Assembly: GCA_949752745.1 (NCBI GenBank)
Contig: OX457024.1
Span: 47,000,490 to 47,064,489, forward strand
Direction: 5' to 3'
Source of the DNA: Protula sp. h YS-2021
Taxonomy: Eukaryota > Annelida > Polychaeta > Sabellida > Serpulidae
Length of the DNA: 64,000 bases
Positions within the stretch are counted from its first letter, which is position 1. The number at the start of each line of letters is the position of its first letter. This document shows positions 43,468 through 56,700 of this stretch, in pieces. The notes under the pieces were generated by a model that saw only the letters and a program-made list of their open reading frames with translations, did not search any database and was not told the DNA's origin. A program made the translations under genes and the position numbers.

Positions 43468-44402
43468 TAAAACAAAAATGGATATGTCTCCCCCGCCCCC
43501 CAATCCCTGCTTAAAATACAACATTGGCGATCCCAAAAAATTGAAAAAAAAATCGCCAAAAATACATTTTTACAGAAAATGAATGAAGAAAAACTTCACA
43601 GTAAACATTTCCACTACATATGGGTTCTTCTTGCCATGTTTCAGCCTAATGGAACAAACTGTTTCGGAGATATCGCAACAATATGGCTCAAAAAGTAAAC
43701 ATTTCAAAAATTAAAAAAATCGCCAAAAATACATTTTCAAGGAAATGAAGAAAAACTTCGTAGTAAACATTTGCACTATAGGTGGGTTCTTCTTGCCACG
43801 TTTCAGCCTAATCCAACAAACCGTTTCGGAGATATCGCAACAATATGGCCAAAAAAGTTAAAAATGAAAAATTTAAAAATTCGCCAAAAATACATTTTCA
43901 GCGGAAATGAAGACAAACTTCGCAGTAAACATTTGCACTATATGTGTGTTGTTCTTGCCAAGTTTCAGCCTAATCCAACAAACCGTTTCGGAGATATCGC
44001 AACAATATGGCCAAAAAAAGTTCAAATTCAAAAATTAAAAAATTCGCCAAAAATACATTTTTAGCGGAAATGAAGAAAAACTTCGCAGTAAACATTTGCA
44101 CTATATGTGTGTTGTTCTTGCCACGTTTCAGCCTAATCCAACAAAACGTTTTGGAGATATAGCCTGCCAAAGTGCAAAAAATGCGCGAACCCCCCCCCCC
44201 CCCCTATGTTCAAAAATTTGCCAAAAATAGAATTTTTAAGGAAACGAAAATAACACGGGCATCATCTAGACATGTACCCCAATACGTATGTATGTTTTGA
44301 GAAAAATCGACTCATTAATTTCATAAGAACTCACTGCGGAGAGACGGACGGACGGACACACCAAATGCTATATATGTCTCCCTTAGGGGGAGACATATAA
44401 TT
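43468..44402. mobile_element. MITE-like element filled with a 161-174-bp tandem repeat
   Basis: The ends are ATATGTCTCCCCC (43472) and its reverse complement GGGGGAGACATATAA (44389-44402). Between them about four units repeat (CGCCAAAAATACATTTT at about 43554, 43721, 43882 and 44045), each with TTTCAGCCTAATCCAACAAA and CGTTTCGGAGATATCGCAAC. A GACGGACGGACGGAC stretch lies near the right end. Confidence 0.75.
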
Positions 44403-44496
44403 ACCAGCTTCAGTTACGCATAATTCAAGGTGAGGGTCCGGGCAGCAGGTGGATAGAGGGGTACCATTTCATCGATCAAGTAGTAAAGCTGGGGGT

Positions 44497-44527
<31 letters not shown>

Positions 44528-45011
44528 GTCTAAAAAGGTTTCGAACTGGCAAAATAGTTTCTCAGAAAGGTTTCGGAATCTGAAAAAAATGGCTTGTCTG
44601 CAAAGGAAAAGCAAACCAAAATCTGACTGAAAAATTTCTAAAGTCTACTCGAAGGGAGAAATTGATCTAAAAAATATTACTTTTAAATGTTTAGCACATC
44701 GCACTTGAAAAATAGGTTCTCGTTACGTTTTTTTTTTTTGTTTGTTTTGCTACAGTTTTGTGTATTTGCTTTTTTTAATACCTTTAGTTTCATTTACATT
44801 TTTCTGCTCAGGGGTTGACATCTCCTCCGGGCAGTTTTTCATGGAATTTTGGAATCATCTCTGAGCAGAATGTAGTTTATATGACTAATGGTGAAAAAAA
44901 GTGTTGCTGATAACTAAATCGTTTTCGCTCGGCTCCTTTCTATCTCCAAGGTCATATCTACAAATGGCCTGAATAACAATAATTAACAGAACCTTTTGTC
45001 CAATATTCCAT
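44403..45011. other. Non-coding stretch with poly-T
   Basis: A poly-T run of 28 lies at 44500-44527. No gene recognised. Confidence 0.4.
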
Positions 45012-45108
45012 TCAGGGCCGTTGTGTCCCGGCCCGCTATTCCCCAAGCCCTTTTGTCTAGGGTCATTATGTCCAAGGCCGTTATGTCCGAGGCCCTTATG
45101 TCTGGATA
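45012..45108 (+). repeat. 15-bp minisatellite
   Basis: About six units of the type AAGGCCGTTATGTCC. The minus strand would read GHNGL-type pentapeptides. Confidence 0.75.
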
Positions 45109-45174
45109 AGGTCGTGTTACAGCGACTTGCGTCACTACTGAACAGGACACACATACCTTCCTTTATCCACACAC

Positions 45175-46560
45175 TGGCACGAAAACATGCCTGCTTTCAT
45201 CCACTCACCATTACGAAAACATGCCTGCCTTCATCCACTCACCATTACGAAAACATGCCTGCCTTCATCCACTCACCAGCATGCAAAACATGCCTGCCTT
45301 CATCCACTCACCAGCATGCAAAACATGCCTGCCTTCATCCACTCACCATTACGAAAACATGCCTGTATTCATCCACTCACCATTACGAAAACATGCCTGC
45401 CTTCATCCACTCACCAACATGAAAACATGCCTGCTTTCATCCACTCACCATTACGAAAACATGCCTGCCTTCATCCACTCACCATTACGAAAACATGCCT
45501 GCCTTCATCCACTCACCAGCATGAAAACATGCCTGCTTTCATCCACTCACCATTACGAAAACATGCCTGTATTCATCCACTCACCATTACGAAAACATGC
45601 CTGCCTTCATCCACTCACCAACATGAAAACATGCCTGCCTTCATCCACTCACCATTACGAAAACATGCCTGCCTTCATCCACTCACCAACATGAAAACAT
45701 GCCTGCCTTCATCCACTCACCATTACGAAAACATGTCTGCCTTCATCCACTCACCATTACGAAAACATGCCTGCCTTCATCCACTCACCATTACGAAAAC
45801 ATGACTGCCTTCATCCACTCACCAGCACGAAAACATGCCTGCCTTCATCCACTCACCAGCACGAAAACATGCCTGCCTTCATCCACTCACCATTACGAAA
45901 ACATGCCTGCCTTCATCCACTCACCAGCACGAAACATATCTCCCTTGATCCACCCATCAATGCACACATACCTGGCTTCATCCAATCACCATCACCACAA
46001 AACCTTCATCCACCCGCAAAACCATGGCCACCTTCATTCATCTAACAGTGCGCACATGTCTACCTTCTGTCACCCACCAGCATAAAAACTTCTCTACCTT
46101 CATCCACCCAATACCACAAAACCATGCTTAGCTTCAGCCACCTACCAGCACAAAGCAATCGCCACCTTCATCCACCCAGAGGCACGAAAATATGCCGACC
46201 TTCAGTACGCCACCAGCACGAAAACATGCCTACATTCAGTCACCCACCAGCACGGGAACATGTCTACTTTCACCCACCGACCAGTGCACACGTCTAACTT
46301 CATCCACACGAAAACATGCCTGGAACCATCCAACAAATGTCCCTGCACCCATCTATATATCCATTCATCAACCCGCTGCCAAGCCAAACACACCACTCAA
46401 ACGATCACGCAACAATATTACGTATCGCTCCCGTACACAGCGACGCCTCCCGCCGACCCACTCACACACCCACCCACTCACATACACCTGCTTGGTTTTA
46501 TCCATACATCATCACTGTTTACCAGTAAGCACACACAACAGCACTTCCATCCACCTATCC
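45175..46560 (+). repeat. 34-bp minisatellite, decaying to the right
   Basis: The unit is ACGAAAACATGCCTGCCTTC plus ATCCACTCACCATT. About 23 units are regular to 45945; two unit types (ending CATTACG, or CAGCACG/CAACATG) alternate. From 45950 to about 46560 the units are more diverged. All long open frames here are repeats of the array. Confidence 0.92.
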
Positions 46561-48605
46561 ACACAAAACAATCGCGCAAACTGACACAGAATATTACCCC
46601 CACAGCGTTCACGTTGGCGGAGTTTTTGTCTACTTTTTTGGCGATTTTTTACGAAATGACTCGCTTTTTCAGAACCCATCGAGTTTTCTTTACCCAAACG
46701 AGTCACACTTTCCTTTTTTGACTCACTTTCCTGAGAAACCAGCGCGAACCCTGCCCCAGCAACAAATTCTAAAACGCTTGTTATATTTCAAATATGGTAT
46801 TTATTTTAATTAAACGCTAAATTTTTCCAAAGGAGCCCTGCACTTGCTTGGAAAATACGAACCTACTATAGACAGAAGCAAGCCCAGAGATTACTCGTCT
46901 GTATTAGTTATCCGCATTATTTCATTGCCATACCAAAAAGAACTGCCCTCCCCGCCCACCCACCGCCCAAAAAGAATCCCCCCTCCGCCCCTTTTTCCTA
47001 CCGCCTTTTAACAGGTTTTGAACTTGACGTGAACACAACAGCAGCAGCTTGACGGTAAGTACTTGGCTGTGGATGCCCAGCCCCCCCCCCCCTCCCTTCC
47101 CGGCCTTACAACACGCGACGTACCCACCGCTACTCAGGCGCAGTGTACACCACACGCCATACTGAGAAACAACACCATTCAAAACACTCTGGTTGTAAAG
47201 TTTCGCTTATTTCACTGACAGGAATGGTGTGTGCACAAGTTTCACAACCTTGCTCTGACATCCACCGAATAAGATCATATGATCTACAATACAACATTCG
47301 TCCTTTTAATAAATGTTCTGAGAAATGTCCCAATTAGTTTTTGTGACGCCCTGTGTGAATTTTGCACTTCTACGCATTTCAATTAATTATACAACATACA
47401 GATAAGACACAAACCATCATGAATTCACAGTACTCGACCTGGATCAAGGTTGGAGCTGAAGGGTGAAGGTGACATAATACGAGATCGGCCACATACAATA
47501 ACAACATTTCTCTGTCAGCACTCACGGTCAGTTAAAACGCTCATCAGTGGCCTTGGGCAAAGCTGCGGGGTAAAGGCGGGGTGTGGAGAAGGAGAAGACA
47601 TTGCTTTCAGTAGAGTTTATCATACAACGCCTTCACTGGCGGCTGCCCACTATAATTTGTCACGAAAGGAACTACTGCAGCAGCTTTGAGCTGACGTCAC
47701 GAGTACAACAGCTCGCCCTGCCAACGCTGACAACACTATTCTGTTCAAACACAACAGAACATCAAATTCTTACGAGATACCACCAACATCTATTTAGTTA
47801 CTTTTCTATATGTTTATCCATAACATACGAACAATATCAGAAGAGCACAGAGAGCTATCATAATAAATAAGCACATGACAACACGAAGCAGCCTGGCCGG
47901 CTTGGCAGCGATCGGGGACGGAAGAGCCACTCACGCTTAGCCGTTAGCATAGCAATATCCGAGAGACCCGGCAATCGTGTGCTCTCTCTTTTCGCAATAA
48001 CAATATACACACCATGTTCTCATACAAGACACAGGCTTGAACGCCTTACAATCATTTGATGCAGTTCCAACAGTGAAATTAACATTCTATTTCGAGTGAC
48101 GTTTCTATCCGTCGTTGTTTGCACTGAGAGTGAGTGACGTGGCTAAATGGCAAGCGTTCAAAAATAGCGAGGTTCAACATATCACATCTGGCTCAGTTTT
48201 ACGGCTTATTGTATCTTGCTCATTACACAAATATTGTTCATTTGGATATTGGCTCAAATTTGGTATCTCAAAAGCAACAACTTATCTCACCACAAATTTA
48301 TTAATGCCCCTTAATCTTATAGCCTAAATAAAATATATTTTGTTCCTGTATCACTGTGTGAGGTTTTTACCTCTGATATAGTAGATTAGGTACTGACACA
48401 TTCTTTGCGGGGAAGCGGAAACCAGAATATTAACGTCACATGTTTTGAGGTTTTTCCCTGATGAGAAAAAGCGTAAGACGACAGCGATGGAAAAGACACC
48501 AGGGGCCACAGGCGATATACCACGGGACTACTCTGCCATAACTCTTCTGCAGTTCTCCACGCATTAAGCCAAATGTTGAACAGTAACACTGCAAATAACG
48601 ACCAA
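46561..48605. other. Non-coding stretch
   Basis: C-rich patches occur at 46947-47000 and 47081-47098. No exon or known repeat is recognised. The 3' end of the ACBD3 transcript lies somewhere to the right of this, but I could not place its poly-A site. Confidence 0.35.
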
Positions 48606-48935
48606 ATAACAACACCGCGTGGAGACACACACACCACTTCCCCACACTGCGTGGAGACACACACACACCACTTCCCCACACTGCGTGGAGACACACACAC
48701 CACTTCCCCACACTGCGTGGAGACATACACACCACATCCCCACACTGCATGGAGACACGCACACCACTTCCCCACACTGCGTGGAGACACACACACCACT
48801 TCCCCACACTGCGTGGAGACACATACACCACTTCCCAACACTGCGCGGAGACACACACACACCACTTCCCCACACTGCGTGGAGACACACACACCACTTC
48901 CCCACACTGTGTGGAGACACACAAACTACTTCCCA
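48606..48935 (+). repeat. 30-32-bp minisatellite
   Basis: About eleven units of CGTGGAGACACACACACCAC plus TTCCCCACACTG, with length changes in the (CA)n part. Open frames in all phases are artefacts. Confidence 0.95.
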
Positions 48936-48965
48936 ATGCCTATCAGGGATATCGTTCAAATATAT

Positions 48966-49577
48966 ATCTCAAGTAGGGTTCGCAATCGGTGACCTAAAAA
49001 AAAGTCACCGAACTAAACCAACAAATCGATTATTTCGGTTAGTCGAGTGGCAAAAATATGTGGGATTCAAACAAGTATGTCGAGGTATACTGACCAGCCG
49101 AGATCTAATGAATGAAGTACCAATAGGCTGGTAAGGTCGCCAAAAAGTGGTAGTAGCATTTTAAAAACTGGTTACTGAAAACCGGTTACTTTAAGTTCTT
49201 TCAGTTCGGTATTTGCCAAATCTCCGGCGGATCTCCTAGCCCTAACGCTGTACTTTCCCTAAAAAATGAAAGCAACCAGGCCAAAATTACTTATATTAAT
49301 TTTTCAAGAAATGCCCACCTTGAGAACATTCGTACTCAATTTGAAAGGAATCCGATCAAAACTGATCGAGAAGAAGCAATTTTAAGTAAAGGTTTACATA
49401 CGTACACACGCACATACAGACGACGGATGTTCCCCTATTTATTTGATCAGGTCGGCCCGACTAAGCCGGCTGGTCTGAAAAGGTTCCACTGGCTGCCAAC
49501 TAAGGCCCGACCGACAAAAAAATCGCCGATAACCGAAACCGAAAGTTTTCGAAAACTGCAAACCCTAATCTTGAGTA
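48966..49577. mobile_element. MITE with CTCAAGNTAGGGTTNGCA termini
   Basis: The left end CTCAAGTAGGGTTCGCA pairs with the right end TGCAAACCCTAATCTTGAG. Inner ends are rich in CGGTTA/ACCGAAA. About 610 bp, no coding capacity. It lies just downstream of ACBD3 and may be in its 3' untranslated region. Confidence 0.7.
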
Positions 49578-49818
49578 ATCTATCCCGCTGGCCTACTTAG
49601 TTCAATTTGGTTGCTATGACTACAGTGTATTTACATGACTTCATGTACTGGTGACCTTAATCTTGCAGAGCCACAGTCCCAGAATAAAATTTCCCACCAG
49701 GCTTTGCCATACGCCCTAAACCCTCACAGCTGTAATATACACAGTATACCTGCCTGCCTTACCCTAGTAGCGATCCCCATACAGAAGCAATCCCCCGCAC
49801 AGACCGTCCACATAAGAC

Positions 49819-50789
49819 TTATCTTGTATAATAGACTCTGTAATACAATGTTTTCGATCGCCACAGTGAATAAGAGTTATCGAACTTGAGCAGATACACT
49901 CCGCGACCGGGGTACATGTGGCTACCGCAGTATACTTCCTCCTGGCAGTCCCGCCGGTACACCGGTATGATCTCGTCTGTCGGCGGGTGGCCTTCTTTCT
50001 GACTAGACCCTTTCTCTATGTCGTCACCCTTGCCTGCGGCACCGCCTGAAAAAATAAACAACCACACCCACGCGATCACTTCTCGGGGACATTATACCAA
50101 GCCCAGTGATGGTATCAACGTGCTATAACATGATTAGTTCTTCAACTATGTTGTTTTGCCCTGTTATCAAAATTTGACACTTCTCTGAAGGCCGCTAAAT
50201 CCAACCCCGCCTTCCATCTCCACGGACTGCGGTTGATATTAACGAATACCTTTTAAACTTTTAAAGCTCTTTCTGCGGCTTAGTTCTTTCAGCGCAGCGT
50301 GTATTCGGCATGCTACTCACCACCCTCCTCCTCCTCCTCCTCCTCGTCACTTGATTCGCTCACGTGCACGCTCACTTGATTGGACGGCGCGATCGTCCAC
50401 TCAAAGTAGACGCCAAAGCCCAGGTCATAGCTGTCCGAGGCAAACTCCCAGAAGAGGCACGTGCCATCCTCGTGCGTCGGCACGCGTACCTGCCAAAAGA
50501 CGACGTCCAAATATCTTTCCAAGAAAACCTGTCCAGCAAATTTTTTTTGTCAGGAAATAGTTTTGTTTTTATTTAGTCTCTGTTGACAACATTAAGAACG
50601 AACAAAAGCACTATGGCGACACACCGTACGGCAGTGGAGTAAGCTATACACGAAGCTTCAAACATACCGTGACGGTTTCCCCAGATCCCACTTTTATCAC
50701 AGAATCTGGATCCTTTCGTATGGACTCCTTGAAATCTTTTATGTCTTTGCGAGTCCACATGGAGGGTGCAGCGATTGGAAGGGGTCCAT
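49819..50789 (-). CDS. ACBD3: ACBD3 exons 8-10: GOLD domain
   Basis: Exon 8 encodes [17 protein letters not shown], exon 9 [19 protein letters not shown] and FGVYFEW ending in a run of Glu (EEEEEEE), and exon 10 [11 protein letters not shown] and [20 protein letters not shown]. The GOLD domain is the Golgi-targeting and giantin-binding part in vertebrates. Exon 7 (51223-51068) is a poorly conserved linker. Confidence 0.94.
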
Positions 50790-53700
50790 CTTTAGAACAA
50801 AAAATAAATCCGTGCCAATCATAATTTTACTTATCAGAAAACACACTAGCATGCATGTTAATTCTATGATGAAGACAAGCAGGAAATACAGAAGGCCAAG
50901 TCTGCTATGACGAAAATGTTTTTAAGGCGTGGTTCGAATCCCCCAAAATGATTCAGGCTGATTTTTTCCAAGAATTCTATAACAAGGACAGATCAATTTA
51001 AGGGTTTTTAACAATTTGAAAGAGGGCATTTATCACGCCAAATCTGCTATTTCGGAATAATACGTACTTAAGTTTTCATGATCTTCTTCATCCATGCCAT
51101 TCAGATACGCCTGTTCACTGACGTCATTCTCCAACATGTGAGACTGTGGATTCTCGTGGCCATTCTGTGGCACTGCGAAAGCCGGTATGACCGGGGACGC
51201 GACGCCCGGCTGAGATTGCTCGCCTGCCAATAGAAATAAAGTGCTCAGCCTTAATTATCTCAGTGACTTAAACTTGGGTGATATTATAACACGCACCCAG
51301 GGACAGTGCCCTCCCGTATAAAGAAATGATAAGTAAATTTCGCCAGTCACATTTACCCGAACGTCAATCAACCAAACAACCAATCGATCAAAAAAGAAAG
51401 GCTGAAAGAAAGAAAGAAAGAAAGAAAGAGAGAAAGAAAGAAGAAAAAAGAAAGAAAAGATACGAAGTGTAGCGAAAAGAAAGAAATAAACGAAACGAAA
51501 CAAAGAAACGAAAGCAACTATTTTACACACCACTTTTTTTTTAGATAATTCTGCTCTAGCTGTTTTACAATGTCCCCATACATCCCTGGGTGATTGTAAT
51601 TCTGAACCACAAACAGATGGATTTATGTGGTATGGGCCTATAAATGCACATGGCATGCTTCTGTGGGAGGCATAACTATAAATGTGGCCTGCAAAATCTA
51701 TCATGGGAGACAATGAAAAAGCGCATCTTGAGCTCACCACCTCTTGCTTCGTAAATAACAACGTCAACCACTTAACTAATCCGACTCCACAAATTACGAC
51801 TTGTGAGGCGACCAGGATTATTACTTTTACTGGAATTCTGCCAACGTATTTTGGCCAAATCGCCAAACAAAATACAAGATGCAGGATGCAGGAACTTGAG
51901 GAAAACAACTCATGTAAATTCCACCGCAATCGGACTGGATTTGTAGGATGATTAGCATTTTTGGTGGTTTATTAAATTTTGCCAATATTTGGCTAATATC
52001 GGCTGAATCGCCAGAAACAAAAATACAAGCTGTGTGGATCATTATCAAGGGAAAATTCAAGGAAAAATTCCAAAACAATCGGACCACAAATGTAGGAAGA
52101 GTAGCAGTATGATATGCAGGATATGTGCTCTGTTTCAATTAATAAGATGAGAAAAATATAATCATATGCTTGGCAATGTACAACAAAATACCACCAACTC
52201 AGCATTGCTGACACATTATTTAATGAGGTCACTGTTTGTTTGCTGTTAATAAAGCGCTTTATCGGTCTAGCTGGTTTTTGAGTTGGACTGTTAGTTAACA
52301 GGTTTAGGAAGGAGGTGAGGGAGGTTGAGCAAGTGGGGACATAATGCGAGGGAAGTGAAGATGAAAAAATGAGGGTAGAGTCTCTAGGGGAGGGGAGAAG
52401 AGACTCGAGGAAAATATGGAGAAAAGGGGAGAGGGAGGCAGCTGTACGCACCCTTGTTCATGGCCTGCGCTTGGTGATACAGCTGCTGCGCCTGCTGCTG
52501 CTGCTGCACCTGCTGTTGGTACACCTGCTGCATATACTGCTGGAAGTGCTGCTCCTGCAGCTGCTTAATCAGCACTTCTTGCTAAAAACGACGCACAGAG
52601 AGAAACTTGAAAATCTGAGAGGCACTTCAAAAAAAGATCACTCTGTGACTGTTCAGTAGTTCAATATTAAGTGAAGTTCACAGTGAATAAACATTGTGGT
52701 TGAGTGAAAATGGGCAGAACAACATCCAGCACAATGTCAGTGTTGTAGTTAACAACGTAAGTACTCCTTAACAGCACACACGACGTGCCGCTTGAACCGC
52801 TGAAAACTATTTCGAGATTTTCACTGGTACAACTGGACACTGAATTGTGTTGTAAAAGCAATTACACGGAAAAGACTTTTCAGAAAAAAATAACAATAAT
52901 AAAGGACAGCGTATTCGTGGGAGCGATAGGCTCGTGCGTGCAGATGAAGGACATACCTCGTGAGGCTGGTTGGGGCACTGTTGCTCTGCATACTGTCTGA
53001 ACTGTAGCGTCGTTTGCTGGTTCAGTGCATTTCTAATCTGCAGTCTGGACATACAACACTTCAATTTAAAAGTGGCTTACACAAGCGCTGTTGCGATTGT
53101 TTTGTATCAAATATATTTTATTTTATTACTTATACCTTTCAATAGCATCACATTATCATGCGATAATATACGACTCTAATATAAAATTCACCAGCCACAC
53201 AGTCTATCACTATTATAACATAAACGCAAAACCATGCCTTAGATAACCAAATAGAGTGGAAACAATTTTTTTTTTCTCAGACATGTCACAGTACTATGTC
53301 GTCGCCTGTATGTCCCATAGCAACTTCACGTTGCGCAACACAACACGATTTTCGCTACACAGCGTTCGCCATCGCCCATATGACGTCTGAGTGAATATGG
53401 CTAGCGAACCGTGGTGCGCTATTATACAACGTAATTATTTGGAAACGAAGTATTTTATCACTCAGTGCGTGTTCTAATAAAGTTTTAAAACAACAGCCAG
53501 GGAAACAGCAGTTTGTAGACATAAGACTGCTTCGATGTCTCATTCAACATTGCAAAATTAATCATTACTTCATTCTCAGACACACACAGACATATTTTTC
53601 ACAACGCTTCTCAAAGGAGTTAGACCATAGGCCAAAGGAGGCCGCAAGGCTGTGTACTGACTCTTGCTGTAGCTGTTTCTGCTTCTCGAGCTCCTGCCTC

Positions 53701-56700
53701 TGTCTGGCCTCCTCCTCCAGCCTCAGACGCTCTCTTTCCTCCGCCTCTCGCCGTAGCCGCTCCTCTTCCTCTTTGCTGCAACACAAGGCAATGCCACGTC
53801 GTTGGTAGCGGCCACTCACCAAGCGCGCAAGATAAAATTTCAAAACGACTCCTGGGCTTAACTACGTGACAGTGAGTAGCCACGCATGTTCATAACACGT
53901 CATCATGTTCACATGATAAACCGCAGCAACTGTTACGGTCATATCAATGTCGTCTATGCTGTTGGCTGTTCTCACGTAAGGTACTTAAATTATTTCAGTA
54001 GACACTTAGGACCATGACCAAGCTACTCACCGCTTTCTTTCTTGTTCTTCTTTTTCGCGTTTATGTGCTTCTATATATGGTTTTAATAATGGACATAATC
54101 TGTTAACGATATCGACAAATTCTTTCATGGCGTCTTCTTTTGAGATATCCCCCAGACTTTGCCATGCTAATCTGTTTCAATGTAAAGAAAGAGTGACTTT
54201 AGTACTGTAGTGGCGTCTAGCTCAAGAAATTAGTTCATGACACAAGGAAGCTACGAGTTACTTATATACGGATACTCTCACGAACTTAACTTTGAGATCT
54301 TTACTATTATGATCACGACAACTGAATTCCCTGCGACGCTTGCAGATGATCAGTTCAGATGTGATGTTTATGAATCCCGGTCATCTGCCCCCCCCCCCCT
54401 TTTTGCAAAACGGTCGACTGCCCCCCCTCTCTTGCCCCCTCCATTTACTATTTTTTCTTGGGTTCTTGGCTTACAAAGACACAATAAATAAATTTATATT
54501 CATTTTATTGAATGTATTGCACCTCGGTAAATTGCAATTCACCAATAGGAAACTAATTGCAATTAGAATTGCAATTAGTTTACGGATCAGTCTCTCCTAA
54601 GATCAATATTGGTGATCAATGAAGATCAATTGTTTCAGAGACGAAGTAGACGGGGACATCACAATTGCCTAATTTTTAAAGAATTTTTTTCCACTAAAAA
54701 AAGGAGGGGGGGGGGGCAGATGACGACCCCGCCAAATTGCAAGGGGGGGGGGGGGCAGTCGACCGGGTTGCAAAAAAGGGGGGGCAGTTGACTGGGGAGG
54801 GGCAGTTGACCGGGGGGGCAGATGACCGTTTACCGATGTTTATACAATCAGCCAATCACCCATAGCCCTTGACAAAGCTGTTTTTTATGAGATTCACCGG
54901 TTTTCAACTTTATATTTCATATGGTCTCGCCCTTATTATGGAAGTTTTTTCATGAAATAGCACCTTACCTTCTGTCGTTTCCAACAACGTCTAAAAACCC
55001 AACGTCAGGCGAAACATCAGGTCTATATTTTCCAAAACTCACTTGTTTCGTCAATGCCACAAGCTTTAATTTGTCTTTGTACGTTACATTAACTGCTTTC
55101 CCGCCTTCTTTTTCTGCAAACAAATATAAAAACATCTTTCACTCCTGTCGACCGCAGAGTTTCGCTTTTTAACTTAAAGGCAGTTGGCACTGAAAATGAA
55201 ACTGGCAACGTCACTAACCGGTGATTTGCTGGTTTTAACCCGTCATTACCTTGGGGATACTTTGAATTTTTACTGATTAGCTCCCTAATCTCTCAAGACG
55301 AAAAGCAGTAACATCGCACCGGATATTAAGTAATTATCTATTTATTCATTTTGAATCCACTTTGTCCACATAAAAGATAAACTAAAATTTTGAATAAAAC
55401 AATGGAAATAAATATGTCTGTCACAGCGTCTGATCCGAACCCGAAAACTAGAGCTTGAACGAGAAACATCTTGGCAGACACAAAAACAGGCCAATCAGAG
55501 TAACCTAGAGTACTTTCTACGCTGCCGTTGCGCGAAAAACCACGTGCACACGCAGTATATGAAGAAACTCCAAATGCCAATCCAATAGCGTTGGATCCAA
55601 AGTGGGTTTTTGCGTAATCACGCACTGAAATTCGAAATCACGCACTCGGCCCACTACCAATACGGGAAAATCACGCACTGGTCCACACTCTATAGCATGT
55701 GATGTTTTAACTGATTGAATTCACATTGAAGAATATCAGGAATACGTAAAACAAAAAGTAAACGGGGGTACCAGAGAATCTTGAATGATCAGAGACACAA
55801 ATCAAAATGGCGTTTAATGCGACTTCATATTGGGAAGTAAATGGAGTTCAAATAGCGTCCAAACACGGGAATAGCTTATTTTCGTTCAAAACGGTCGCGG
55901 GCGTATACTTTGTGGCAAACTCAATGTCTAGAGAATCTAGCCGTTATCTGCTGTCTCGATGACTTCTTTATAACGGCAGAAGCGCATAAGACCCAATGAA
56001 CGCCGTGAGATGCCTCATCCACTTATGGCTCGGTTTCTCTATCAGCTGGGAGAATTCCACTTCTCTCGCCCAGTGTTTCACCTACCTGGGAGTCCCCGAT
56101 AAACACGCTGAGCTGCACCCCCCCCCCCCCCCAATCTCGCAGACAAGCTACAGCAGATTCGGGATTTAATTAGCCGCTGGGTCAGCAACCTCAACAAATG
56201 CGTTTCGAAACCCGAGCTTCAGAGTTTACTCGGCAACCTCAACTGGGTCAATCGCGTCGTTCACGTCGTATGTCCCTCCTTGCGCAGCAACATGGCGCTG
56301 ATGACGTCGCTACACCGTCCGCACCACCGACTGCGTATCAACAACGATACGCGCCGCAGCATCGCAACGATGAGCAGGCTTTGCAGCCCCCTCAAGGGTA
56401 CGTGAAACTTCGCCCGGAAACTTCTCTACGTATCTTTCCGGTGTTGGGTGATCGCAAACGTGCCGTGATGGCAAACGTGGACGTTTCCGGGAATGCACCA
56501 AGGTGTGAGGAAAATACCCCATGACGGCAAACGTCCCTTAGCCCTATTTGCTGTTGTCTTCTGTTTAAGCCCACTAGTAAATATTGACGTTAGCCATCAT
56601 GGCAAATTGCGCGGAAGCAAATTGATGTGATGGCAAACGTCCCTTAATCCTTCCATCTTGTGCCAATATTGAAATGAGTTTATTTGCAAGAAAATTAAAT

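Noticed and set aside
45187..45804. Open frames of 128-205 codons with HACLHPLT and MPAFIHSPL repeats
   Set aside because: They are translations of the 34-bp minisatellite, open in all three frames; no gene signal flanks them.
45175..45960. CRISPR-like array
   Set aside because: The repeats are contiguous without unique spacers, and the genome is eukaryotic.
46922..47870. Possible extra exons downstream of ACBD3
   Set aside because: Frames are short and of unusual composition, with no consistent splice sites or homology.
48386..49134. Open frames of 130-178 codons on both strands reading GEVVCVSPR or HCVETHT repeats
   Set aside because: By-products of the 30-32-bp minisatellite at 48606-48935.
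51255..51929. 224-codon minus-strand frame
   Set aside because: Runs through the (GAAA)n microsatellite and an ACBD3 intron; no similarity or splice logic.
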